From NCBI GenBank assembly GCA_964016885.1, contig OZ024745.1, positions 48,211,042 to 48,275,041 on the forward strand: a stretch of 64,000 nucleotides of DNA. Direction: 5' to 3'. The DNA is from Eledone cirrhosa (Eukaryota > Mollusca > Cephalopoda > Octopoda > Eledonidae). This document shows positions 25,001 through 40,000 of the stretch, one piece after another; the first letter of the stretch is position 1, and the number at the start of each line of letters is the position of its first letter. The notes beneath the pieces were generated by a model, which was given only the letters and a program-made list of their open reading frames with translations, made no database searches and was not told where the DNA came from. The position numbers and the translations under genes are program-made.

Positions 25001-28000
25001 TTAGTAACCACTCATGACACCAACTGCTTTAGTAACCACTCATGACACCAACTGCTTTAGTAACCATTCCTGACACCAACTGCTTTAGTAACCACTCATG
25101 ACACCAACTGCTTTAGTAACCACTCATGACACCAACTGCTTTAGTAACCACTCTTGACACCAACTGCTTTAGTAACCACTCATGACACCAACTGCTTTAG
25201 TAACCACTCTTGACACCAACTGCTTTAGTAACCACTCTTGACACCAACTGCTTTAGTAACCACTCATGACACCAACTGCTTTAGTAACCACTCATGACAC
25301 CAACTGCTTTAGTAACCACTCATGACACCAACTGCTTTAGTAACCACTCATGACACCAACTGCTTTAGTAACCACTCTTGACACCAACTGCTTTAGTAAC
25401 CACTCTTGACACCAATTGCTTTAGTAACCACTCATGACACCAACTGCTTTAGTAACCACTCTTGACACCAACTGCTTTAGTAACCACTCATGACACCAAC
25501 TGCTTTAGTAACCACTCATGACACCAACTGCTTTAGTAACCACTCATGACACCAACTGCTTTAGTAACCACTCATGACACCAACTGCTTTAGTAACCACT
25601 CCTGACACCAACTGCTTTAGTAACCACTCATGACACCAACTGCTTTAGTAACCACTCATGACACCAACTGCTTTAGTAACCACTCATGACACCAACTGCT
25701 TTAGTAACCATTCCTGACACCAACTGCTTTAGTAACCACTCATGACACCAACTGCTTTAGTAACCACTCATGACACCAACTGCTTTAGTAACCACTCCTG
25801 ACACCAACTGCTTTAGTAACCACTCATGATACCAACTGCTTTAGTAACCACTCATGACACCAACTGCTTTAGTAACCACTCATGACACCAACTGTTTTAG
25901 TAACCACTCATGACACCAACTGCTTTAGTAACCACTCCTGACACCAACTGCTTTAGTAACCACTCATGACACCAACTGCTTTAGTAACCACTCCTGACAC
26001 CAACTGCTTTAGTAACTACTCATGACACCAACTGCTTTAGTAACCACTCCTGACACCAACTGCTTTAGTAACCACTCATGACAACAACTGCTTTAGTAAC
26101 CATTCCTGACACCAACTGCTTTAGTAACCACTCCTGACACCAACTGCTTTAGTAACCACTCATGACACCAACTGCTTTAGTAACCACTCATGACACCAAC
26201 TGCTTTAGTAACCATTCCTGACACCAACTGCTTTAGTAACCACTCATGACACCAACTGCTTTAGTAACCACTCATGACACCAACTGCTTTAGTAACCACT
26301 CATGACACCAACTGCTTTAGTAACCACTCATGACACCAACTGCTTTAGTAACCACTCATGACACCAACTGCTTTAGTAACCACTCCTGACACCAACTGCT
26401 TTAGTAACGACTCATGACACCAACTGCTTTAGTAACCACTCATGACACCAACTGCTTTAGTAACCATTCCTGACACCAACTGCTTTAGTAACCACTCATG
26501 ACAACAACTGCTTTAGTAACCATTCCTGCACCAACTGCTTTAGTAACCACTCATGACACCAACTGCTTTAGTAACCATTCCTGACACCAACTGCTTTAGT
26601 AACCACTCCTGACACCAACTGCTTTAGTAACCACTCATGACACCAACTGCTTTAGTAACCACTCATGACACCAACTGCTTTAGTAACCACTCCTGACACC
26701 AACTGCTTTAGTAACCATTCCTGACACCAACTGCTTTAGTAACCACTCATGACACCAACTGCTTTAGTAACCACTCATGACACCAACTGCTTTAGTAACC
26801 ACTCATGACACCAACTGCTTTAGTAACCACTCATGACACCAACTGCTTTAGTAACCACTCCTGACACCAACTGCTTTAGTAACCACTCCTGACACCAACT
26901 GCTTTAGTAACCACTCATGACACCAACTGCTTTAGTAACCACTCATGACACCAACTGCTTTAGTAACCATTCCTGACACCAACTGCTTTAGTAACCACTC
27001 ATGACACCAACTGCTTTAGTAACCATTCCTGACACCAACTGCTTTAGTAACCATTCCTGACACCAACTGCTTTAGTAACCACTCATGACACCAACTGCTT
27101 TAGTAACCATTCCTGACACCAACTGCTTTAGTAACCATTCCTGACACCAACTGCTTTAGTAACCATTCCTGACACCAACTGCTTTAGTAACCACTCATGA
27201 CACCAACTGCTTTAGTAACCACTCATGACACCAACTGCTTTAGTAACCATTCCTGACACCAACTGCTTTCGTAACCACTCATGACACCAACTGCTTTAGT
27301 AACCACTCATGACACCAACTGCTTTAGTAACCACTCCTGACACCAACTGCTTTAGTAACCACTCATGATACCAACTGCTTTAGTAACCACTCATGACACC
27401 AACTGCTTTAGTAACCACTCATGACACCAACTGCTTTAGTAACCACTCATGACACCAACTGCTTTAGTAACCACTCATGACACCAACTGCTTTAGTAACC
27501 ACTCATGACACCAACTGTTTTAGTAACCACTCATGACACCAACTGCTTTAGTAACCACTCATGACACCAACTGCTTTAGTAACCACTCATGACACCAACT
27601 GCTTTAGTAACCACTCATGACACCAACTGCTTTAGTAACCACTCATGACACCAACTGCTTTAGTAACCATTCCTGACACTAACTGCTTTAGTAACCACTC
27701 CTGACACCAACTGCTTTAGTAACCACTCATGACACCAACTGCTTTAGTAACCACTCATGATACCATCTGCTTTAGTAACCACTCATGACACCAACTGCTT
27801 TAGTAACCATTCCTGACACCAACTGCTTTAGTAACCACTCCTGACACCAACTGCTTTAGTAACCACTCATGACACCAACTGCTTTAGTAACCACTCATGA
27901 TACCATCTGCTTTAGTAACCACTCATGACACCAACTGCTTTAGTAACCATTCCTGACACCAACTGCTTTAGTAACCACTCCTGACACCAACTGCTTTAGT

Positions 28001-31000
28001 AACCACTCATGACACCAACTGCTTTAGTAACCATTCCTGACACCAACTGCTTTAGTAACCACTCCTGACACCAACTGCTTTAGTAACCACTCCTGACACC
28101 AACTGCTTTAGTAACCACTCATGACACCAACTGCTTTAGTAACCACTCATGACACCAACTGCTTTAGTAACCACTCATGACACCAACTGCTTTAGTAACC
28201 ACTCATGACACCAACTGTTTTAGTAACCACTCATGACACCAACTGCTTTAGTAACCACTCATGACACCAACTGCTTTAGTAACCACTCCTGACACCAACT
28301 GCTTTAGTAACCACTCATGACACCAACTGCTTTAGTAACCACTCCTGACACCAACTGCTTTAGTAACCACTCATGAGACCAACTGCTTTAGTAACCATTC
28401 CTGACACCAACTGCTTTAGTAACCACTCCTGACACCAACTGCTTTAGTAACCACTCATGACACCAACTGCTTTAGTAACCACTCCTGACACCAACTGCTT
28501 TAGTAACCATTCCTGACACCAACTGCTTTAGTAACCACTCATGACACCAACTGCTTTAGTAACCACTCATGACACCAACTGCTTTAGTAACCACTCATGA
28601 CACCAACGGCTTTAGTAACCACTCATGACACCAACTGCTTTAGTAACCACTCATGACACCAACTGCTTTAGTAACCACTCCTGACACCAACTGCTTTAGT
28701 AACCACTCCTGACACCAACTGCTTTAGTAACCACTCCTGACACCAACTGCTTTAGTAACCACTCATGACACCAACTGCTTTAGTAACCACTCATGACACC
28801 AACTGCTTTAGTAACCATTCCTGACACCAACTGCTTTAGTAACCACTCATGACACCAACTGCTTTAGTAACCATTCCTGACACCAACTGCTTTAGTAACC
28901 ACTCATGACACCAACTGCTTTAGTAACCACTCATGACACCAACTGCTTTAGTAACCACTCATGACACCAACTGCTTTAGTAACCACTCCTGACACCAACT
29001 GCTTTAGTAACCACTCATGATACCAACTGCTTTAGTAACCACTCATGACACCAACTGCTTTAGTAACCACTCATGACACCAACTGCTTTAGTAACCACTC
29101 ATGACACCAACTGCTTTAGTAACCACTCATGACACCAACTGTTTTAGTAACCACTCATGACACCAACTGCTTTAGTAACCACTCATGACACCAACTGCTT
29201 TAGTAACCACTCATGACACCAACTGCTTTAGTAACCACTCATGACACCAACTGCTTTAGTAACCATTCCTGACACCAACTGCTTTAGTAACCACTCCTGA
29301 CACCAATTGCTTTAGTAACCACTCATGACACCAACTGCTTTAGTAACCACTCATGACACCAACTGCTTTAGTAACCATTCCTGACACCAACTGCTTTAGT
29401 AACCACTCATGACACCAACTGCTTTAGTAACCACTCATGACACCAACTGCTTTAGTAACCACTCATGACACCAACTGCTTTAGTAACCACTCATGACACC
29501 AACTGCTTTAGTAACCACTCATGATACCAACTGCTTTAGTAACCACTCATGACACCAACTGCTTTAGTAACCACTCATGACACCAACTGTTTTAATAACC
29601 ACTCATGACACCAACTGCTTTAGTAACCACTCCTGACACCAACTGCTTTAGTAACCACTCATGACACCAACTGCTTTAGTAACCACTCATGACACCAACT
29701 GCTTTAGTAACCATTCCTGACACCAACTGCTTTAGTAACCACTCATGACACCAACTGCTTTAGTAACCACTCATGACACCAACTGCTTTAGTAACCACTC
29801 ATGACACCAACTGCTTTAGTAACCATTCCTGACACCAACTGCTTTAGTAACCACTCCTGACACCAATTGCTTTAGTAACCACTCATGACACCAACTGCTT
29901 TAGTAACCACTCATGACACCAACTGCTTTAGTAACCATTCCTGACACCAACTGCTTTAGTAACCACTCATGACACCAACTGCTTTAGTAACCACTCATGA
30001 CACCAACTGCTTTAGTAACCACTCATGACACCAACTGCTTTAGTAACCACTCATGACACCAACTGCTTTAGTAACCACTCATGATACCAACTGCTTTAGT
30101 AACCACCAACTGCTTTAGTAACCACTCATGACACCAACTGCTTTAGTAACCACTCCTGACACCAACTGCTTTAGTAACCACTCATGACACCAACTGCTTT
30201 AGTAACCATTCCTGACACCAACTGCTTTAGTAACCACTCATGACACCAACTGCTTTAGTAACCACTCCTGACACCAACTGCTTTAGTAACCACTACTGAC
30301 ACCAACTGCTTTAGTAACCACTCATGACACCAACTGCTTTAGTAACCACTCATGACACCAACTGCTTTAGTAACCACTCATGACACCAACTGCTTTAGTA
30401 ACCACTCATGACACCAACTGCTTTAGTAACCATTCCTGACACCAACTGCTTTAGTAACCACTCCTGACACCAACTGCTTTAGTAACCATTCCTGCACTAA
30501 CTGCTTTAGTAACCACTCATGACACCAACTGCTTTAGTAACCATTCCTGCACTAACTGCTTTAGTAACCACTCCTGACACCAACTGCTTTAGTAACCATT
30601 CCTGCACTAACTGCTTTAGTAACCACTCCTGACACCAACTGCTTTAGTAACCATTCCTGCACCAACTGCTTTAGTAACCACTCATGACACCAACTGCTTT
30701 AGTAACCATTCCTGACACCAACTGCTTTAGTAACCACTCATGACACCAACTGCTTTAGTAACCACTCATGACACCAACTGCTTTAGTAACCACTCATGAC
30801 ACCAACTGCTTTAGTAACCATTCCTGACACCAACTGCTTTAGTAACCACTCCTGACACCAACTGCTTTAGTAACCATTCCTGCACTAACTGCTTTAGTAA
30901 CCACTCATGACACCAACTGCTTTAGTAACCATTCCTGACACCAACTGCTTTAGTAACCACTCATGACACCAACTGCTTTAGTAACCACTCATGACACCAA

Positions 31001-34000
31001 CTGCTTTAGTAACCACTCATGACACCAACTGCTTTAGTAACCATTCCTGACACTAACTGCTTTAGTAACCATTCCTGACACCAACTGCTTTAGTAACCAC
31101 TCATGACACCAACTGCTTTAGTAACCACTACTGACACCAGCTGCTTTAGTAACCACTCATGACACCAACTGCTTTAGTAACCACTCCTGACACCAACTGC
31201 TTTAGTAACCACTCATGACACCAACTGCTTTAGTAACCACAACTGACACCAACTGCTTTAGTAACCACTCATGACACCAACTGCTTTAGTAACCATTCCT
31301 GCACTAACTGCTTTAGTAACCACTCATGACACCAACTGCTTTAGTAACCATTCCTGACACCAACTGCTTTAGTAACCACTCCTGACACCAACTGCTTTAG
31401 TAACCATTCCTGCACCAACTGCTTTAGTAACCACTCCTGACACCAACTGCTTTAGTAACCACTCCTGACACCAACTGCTTTAGTAACCACTCATGACACC
31501 AACTGCTTTAGTAACCACTCATGACACCAACTGCTTTAGTAACCACTCCTGACACCAACTGCTTTAGTAACCACTCATGACACCAACTGCTTTAGTAACC
31601 ACTCCTGACACCAACTGCTTTAGTAACCACTCATGACACCAACTGCTTTAGTAACCATTCCTGACACCAACTGCTTTAGTAACCACTCATGACACCAACT
31701 GCTTTAGTAACCACTCCTGACACCAACTGCTTTAGTAACCACTACTGACACCAACTGCTTTAGTAACCACTCATGACACCAACTGCTTTAGTAACCACTC
31801 ATGACACCAACTGCTTTAGTAACCACTCATGACACCAACTGCTTTAGTAACCACTCATGACACCAACTGCTTTAGTAACCATTCCTGACACCAACTGCTT
31901 TAGTAACCACTCCTGACACCAACTGCTTTAGTAACCATTCCTGCACTAACTGCTTTAGTAACCACTCATGACACCAACTGCTTTAGTAACCATTCCTGCA
32001 CTAACTGCTTTAGTAACCACTCCTGACACCAACTGCTTTAGTAACCATTCCTGCACCAACTGCTTTAGTAACCACTCATGACACCAACTGCTTTAGTAAC
32101 CACTCCTGACACCAACTGCTTTAGTAACCACTCATGACACCAACTGCTTTAGTAACCACTCATGACACCAACTGCTTTAGTAACCACTCATGACACCAAC
32201 TGCTTTAGTAACCATTCCTGACACCAACTGCTTTAGTAACCACTCCTGACACCAACTGCTTTAGTAACCATTCCTGCACTAACTGCTTTAGTAACCACTC
32301 ATGACACCAACTGCTTTAGTAACCATTCCTGACACCAACTGCTTTAGTAACCACTCATGACACCAACTGCTTTAGTAACCACTCATGACACCAACTGCTT
32401 TAGTAACCACTCATGACACCAACTGCTTTAGTAACCACTCATGACACCAACTGCTTTAGTAACCATTCCTGACACCAACTGCTTTAGTAACGACTCCTGA
32501 CACCAACTGCTTTAGTAACCATTCCTGCACTAACTGCTTTAGTAACCACTCATGACACCAACTGCTTTAGTAACCATTCCTGACACCAACTGCTTTAGTA
32601 ACCATTCCTGCACTAACTGCTTTAGTAACCATTCCTGACACCAACTGCTTTAGTAACCACTCATGACACCAACTGCTTTAGTAACCACTCATGACACCAA
32701 CTGCTTTAGTAACCATTCCTGACACCAACTGCTTTAGTAACCATTCCTGACACCAACTGCTTTAGTAACCATTCCTGACACCAACTGCTTTAGTAACCAT
32801 TCCTGCACTAACTGCGTTAGTAACCACTCATGACACCAACTGCTTTAGTAACCACTCATGACACCAACTGCTTTAGTAACCACTCATGACACCAACTGCT
32901 TTAGTAACCATTCCTGACACCAACTGCTTTAGTAACCATTCCTGACACCAAATGCTTTAGTAACCATTCCTGACACCAACTGCTTTAGTAACCACTCATG
33001 ACACCAACTGCTTTAGTAACCACTCATGACACCAACTGCTTTAGTAACCATTCCTGCACTAACTGCTTTAGTAACCATTCCTGACACCAACTGCTTTAGT
33101 AACCACTCCTGACACCAACTGCTTTAGTAACCATTCCTGACACCAACTGCTTTAGTAACCATTCCTGCACTAACTGCTTTAGTAACCACTCATGACACCA
33201 ACTGCTTTAGTAACCACTCCTGACACCAACTGCTTTAGTAACCACTCATGACACCAACTGCTTTAGTAACCATTCCTGACACCAACTGCTTTAGTAACCA
33301 TTCCTGCACTAACTGCTTTAGTAACCACTCATGACACCAACTGCTTTAGTAACCACTCATGACACCAACTGCTTTAGTAACCACTCATGACACCAACTGC
33401 TTTAGTAACCATTCCTGACACCAACTGCTTTAGTAACCATTCCTGACACCAACTGCTTTAGTAACCATTCCTGACACCAACTGCTTTAGTAACCACTCAT
33501 GACACCAACTGCTTTAGTAACCACTCATGACACCAACTGCTTTAGTAACCATTCCTGCACTAACTGCTTTAGTAACCATTCCTGACACCAACTGCTTTAG
33601 TAACCATTCCTGACACCAACTGCTTTAGTAACCACTCATGACACCAACTGCTTTAGTAACCACTCATGACACCAACTGCTTTAGTAACCACTCATGACAC
33701 CAACTGCTTTAGTAACCACTCATGACACCAACTGCTTTAGTAACCATTCCTGACACCAACTGCTTTAGTAACCACTCCTGACACCAACTGCTTTAGTAAC
33801 CATTCCTGCACTAACTGCTTTAGTAACCACTCATGACACCAACTGCTTTAGTAACCACTCCTGACACCAACTGCTTTAGTAACCACTCATGACACCAACT
33901 GCTTTAGTAACCATTCCTGACACCAACTGCTTTAGTAACCATTCCTGACACCAACTGCTTTAGTAACCATTCCTGACACCAATTGCTTTAGTAACCACTC

Positions 34001-37000
34001 ATGACACCAACTGCTTTAGTAACCACTCATGACACCAACTGCTTTAGTAACCATTCCTGCACTAACTGCTTTAGTAACCATTCCTGACACCAACTGCTTT
34101 AGTAACCACTCCTGACACCAACTGCTTTAGTAACCACTCCTGACACCAACTGCTTTAGTAACCATTCCTGCACTAACTGCTTTAGTAACCACTCATGACA
34201 CCAACTGCTTTAGTAACCACTCCTGACACCAACTGCTTTAGTAACCATTCCTGACACCAACTGCTTTAGTAACCACTCATGACACCAACTGATTTAGTAA
34301 CCACTACTGACACCAACTGCTTTAGTAACCACTCCTGACACCAACTGCTTTAGTAACCACTCTTGACACCAACTGCTTTAGTAACCACTACTGACACCAA
34401 CTGCTTTAGTAACCATTCATGACACCAACTGCTTTAGTAACCATTCCTGACACCAACTGCTTTAGTAACCACTCCTGACACCAACTGCTTTAGTAACCAC
34501 TCCTGACACCAACTGCTTTAGTAACCACTCCTGACACCAACTGCTTTAGTAACCACTCCTGACACCAACTGCTTTAGTAACCACTCCTGACACCAACTGC
34601 TTTAGTAACCACTCCTGACACCAACTGCTTTAGTAACCACTCCTGACACCAACTGCTTTAGTAACCACTCCTGACACCAACTGCTTTAGTAACCACTCCT
34701 GACACCAACTGCTTTAGTAACCACTCCTGACACCAACTGCTTTAGTAACCACTCCTGACACCAACTGCTTTAGTAACCACTCCTGACACCAACTGCTTTA
34801 GTAACCACTCCTGACACCAACTGCTTTAGTAACCACTACTGACACCAACTGCTTTAGTAACCATTCATGACACCAACTGCTTTAGTAACCACTCCTGACA
34901 CCAACTGCTTTAGTAACCATTCATGACACCAACTGCTTTAGTAACCACTCCTGACACCAACTGCTTTAGTAACCACTCATGACACCAACTGCTTTAGTAA
35001 CCACTCATGACACCAACTGCTTTAGTAACCATTCATGACACCAACTGCTTTAGTAACCACTACTGACACCAACTGCTTTAGTAACCACTACTGACACCAA
35101 CTGCTTTAGTAACCACTCCTGACACCAACTGCTTTAGTAACCATTCCTGCACCAACTGCTTTAGTAACCACTCCTGACACCAACTGCTTTAGTAACCACT
35201 CCTGACACCAACTGCTTTAGTAACCACTCCTGACACCAACTGCTTTAGTAACCACTCATGACACCAACTGCTTTAGTAACCACTCATGACACCAACTGCT
35301 TTAGTAACCACTCATGACACCAACTGCTTTAGTAACCATTCATGACACCAACTGCTTTAGTAACCACTCATGACACCAACTACTTTAGTAACCACTCATG
35401 ACACCAACTACTTTAGTAACCACTCCTGACACCAACTGCTTTAGTAACCACTCCTGACACCAACTGCTTTAGTAACCACTCCTGACACCAACTGCTTTAG
35501 TAACCACTCCTGACACCAACTGCTTTAGTAACCACACCTGACACCAACTGCTTTAGTAACCACTCATGACACCAACTGCTTTAGTAACCACTCATGACAC
35601 CAACTGCTTTAGTAACCACTCATGACACCAACTGCTTTAGTAACCACTCATGACACCAACTGCTTTAGTAACCACTCATGACACCAACTGCTTTAGTAAC
35701 CACTCATGACACCAACTGCTTTAGTAACCACTCATGACACCAACTGCTTTAGTAACCACTCTTGACACCAACTGCTTTAGTAACCACTCCTGACACCAAC
35801 TGCTTTAGTAACCACTCCTGACACCAACTGCTTTAGTAACCACTCCTGACACCAACTGCTTTAGTAACCACTCCTGACACCAACTGCTTTAGTAACCACT
35901 CCTGACACCAACTGCTTTAGTAACCACTCCTGACACCAACTGCTTTAGTAACCACTCCTGACACCAACTGCTTTAGTAACCACTCCTGACACCAACTGCT
36001 TTAGTAACCACTCCTGACACCAACTGCTTTAGTAACCACTCATGACACCAACTGCTTTAGTAACCACTCATGACACCAACTGCTTTAGTAACCACTCCTG
36101 ACACCAACTGCTTTAGTAACCACTCCTGACACCAACTGCTTTAGTAACCACTCCTGACACCAACTGCTTTAGTAACCACTCCTGACACCAACTGCTTTAG
36201 TAACCACTCCTGACACCAACTGCTTTAGTAACCACTCCTGACACCAACTGCTTTAGTAACCACTCATGACACCAACTGCTTTAGTAACCACTCCTGACAC
36301 CAACTGCTTTAGTAACCACTCCTGACACCAACTGCTTTAGTAACCACTCCTGACACCAACTGCTTTAGTAACCACTCATGACACCAACTGCTTTAGTAAC
36401 CATTCCTGCACTAACTGCTTTAGTAACCACTCATGACACCAACTGCTTTAGTAACCATTCCTGACACCAACTGCTTTAGTAACCACTCTTGACACCAACT
36501 GCTTTAGTAACCACTCTTGACACCAACTGCTTTAGTAACCATTCCTGACACCAACTGCTTTAGTAACCATTCCTGACACCAACTGCTTTAGTAACCATTC
36601 CTGACACCAACTGCTTTAGTAACCACTCCTGACACCAACTGCTTTAGTAACCACTCCTGACACCAACTGCTTTAGTAACCACTCATGACACCAACTGCTT
36701 TAGTAACCATTCCTGCACCAACTGCTTTAGTAACCACTCATGACACCAACTGCTTTAGTAACCACTCCTGACACCAACAGCTTTAGTAACCACTCATGAC
36801 ACCAACTGCTTTAGTAACCATTCCTGACACCAACTGCTTTAGTAACCACTCCTGACACCAACTGCTTTAGTAACCATTCCTGCACCAACTGCTTTAGTAA
36901 CCACTCCTGACACCAACTGCTTTAGTAACCACTCCTGACACCAACTGCTTTAGTAACCACTCCTGACACCAACTGCTTTAGTAACCACTCATGACACCAA

Positions 37001-40000
37001 CTGCTTTAGTAACCACTCATGACACCAACTGCTTTAGTAACCACTCCTGACACCAACTGCTTTAGTAACCACTCCTGACACCAACTGCTTTAGTAACCAC
37101 TCATGACACCAACTGCTTTAGTAACCATTCCTGACACCAACTGCTTTAGTAACCACTCTTGACACCAACTGCTTTAGTAACCACTCATGACACCAACTGC
37201 TTTAGTAACCATTCCTGACACCAACTGCTTTAGTAACCACTCATGACACCAACTGCTTTAGTAACCATTCCTGACACCAACTGCTTTAGTAACCATTCCT
37301 GACACCAACTGCTTTAGTAACCACTCCTGACACCAACTGCTTTAGTAACCACTCCTGACACCAACTGCTTTAGTAACCACTCATGACACCAACTGCTTTA
37401 GTAACCATTCCTGCACCAACTGCTTTAGTAACCACTCATGACACCAACTGCTTTAGTAACCACTCCTGACACCAACTGCTTTAGTAACCACTCATGACAC
37501 CAACTGCTTTAGTAACCATTCCTGACACCAACTGCTTTAGTAACCACTCCTGACACCAACTGCTTTAGTAACCATTCCTGCACCAACTGCTTTAGTAACC
37601 ACTCCTGACACCAACTGCTTTAGTAACCACTCCTGACACCAACTGCTTTAGTAACCACTCATGACACCAACTGCTTTAGTAACCACTCATGACACCAACT
37701 GCTTTAGTAACCACTCCTGACACCAACTGCTTTAGTAACCACTCATGACACCAACTGCTTTAGTAACCACTCCTGACACCAACTGCTTTAGTAACCACTC
37801 ATGACACCAACTGCTTTAGTAACCATTCCTGACACCAACTGCTTTAGTAACCACTCCTGACACCAACTGATTTAGTAACCACTACTGACACCAACTGCTT
37901 TAGTAACCACTCATGACACCAACTGCTTTAGTAACCACTCATGACACCAACTGCTTTAGTAACCACTGATGACACCAACTGCTTTAGTAACCACTCATGA
38001 CACCAACTGCTTTAGTAACCACTCCTGACACCAACTGCTTTAGTAACCATTCCTGCACTAACTGCTTTAGTAACCACTCATGACACCAACTGCTTTAGTA
38101 ACCATTCCTGCACTAACTGCTTTAGTAACCACTCCTGACACCAACTGCTTTAGTAACCATTCCTGCACTAACTGCTTTAGTAACCACTCCTGACACCAAC
38201 TGCTTTAGTAACCATTCCTGCACCAACTGCTTTAGTAACCACTCATGACACCAACTGCTTTAGTAACCACTCTTGACACCAACTGCTTTAGTAACCACTC
38301 CTGACACCAACTGCTTTAGTAACCACTCCTGACACCAACTGCTTTAGTAACCACTCCTGACACCAACTGCTTTAGTAACCACTCCTGACACCAACTGCTT
38401 TAGTAACCACTCCTGACACCAACTGCTTTAGTAACCACTCCTGACACCAACTGCTTTAGTAACCACTCCTGACACCAACTGCTTTAGTAACCACTCCTGA
38501 CACCAACTGCTTTAGTAACCACTCCTGACACCAACTGCTTTAGTAACCACTCATGACACCAACTGCTTTAGTAACCACTCCTGACACCAACTGCTTTAGT
38601 AACCACTCCTGACACCAACTGCTTTAGTAACCACTCCTGACACCAACTGCTTTAGTAACCACTCCTGACACCAACTGCTTTAGTAACCACTCCTGACACC
38701 AACTGCTTTAGTAACCACTCCTGACACCAACTGCTTTAGTAACCACTCCTGACACCAACTGCTTTAGTAACCACTCCTGACACCAACTGCTTTAGTAACC
38801 ACTCATGACACCAACTGCTTTAGTAACCACTCCTGACACCAACTGCTTTAGTAACCACTCCTGACACCAACTGCTTTAGTAACCACTCCTGACACCAACT
38901 GCTTTAGTAACCACTCATGACACCAACTGCTTTAGTAACCATTCCTGCACTAACTGCTTTAGTAACCACTCATGACACCAACTGCTTTAGTAACCATTCC
39001 TGACACCAACTGCTTTAGTAACCACTCTTGACACCAACTGCTTTAGTAACCACTCTTGACACCAACTGCTTTAGTAACCATTCCTGACACCAACTGCTTT
39101 AGTAACCATTCCTGACACCAACTGCTTTAGTAACCATTCCTGACACCAACTGCTTTAGTAACCACTCCTGACACCAACTGCTTTAGTAACCACTCCTGAC
39201 ACCAACTGCTTTAGTAACCACTCATGACACCAACTGCTTTAGTAACCATTCCTGCACCAACTGCTTTAGTAACCACTCATGACACCAACTGCTTTAGTAA
39301 CCACTCCTGACACCAACAGCTTTAGTAACCACTCATGACACCAACTGCTTTAGTAACCATTCCTGACACCAACTGCTTTAGTAACCACTCCTGACACCAA
39401 CTGCTTTAGTAACCATTCCTGCACCAACTGCTTTAGTAACCACTCCTGACACCAACTGCTTTAGTAACCACTCCTGACACCAACTGCTTTAGTAACCACT
39501 CATGACACCAACTGCTTTAGTAACCACTCATGACACCAACTGCTTTAGTAACCACTCCTGACACCAACTGCTTTAGTAACCACTCCTGACACCAACTGCT
39601 TTAGTAACCACTCATGACACCAACTGCTTTAGTAACCATTCCTGACACCAACTGCTTTAGTAACCACTCTTGACACCAACTGCTTTAGTAACCACTCATG
39701 ACACCAACTGCTTTAGTAACCATTCCTGACACCAACTGCTTTAGTAACCACTCATGACACCAACTGCTTTAGTAACCATTCCTGACACCAACTGCTTTAG
39801 TAACCATTCCTGACACCAACTGCTTTAGTAACCACTCCTGACACCAACTGCTTTAGTAACCACTCCTGACACCAACTGCTTTAGTAACCACTCATGACAC
39901 CAACTGCTTTAGTAACCATTCCTGCACCAACTGCTTTAGTAACCACTCATGACACCAACTGCTTTAGTAACCACTCCTGACACCAACTGCTTTAGTAACC

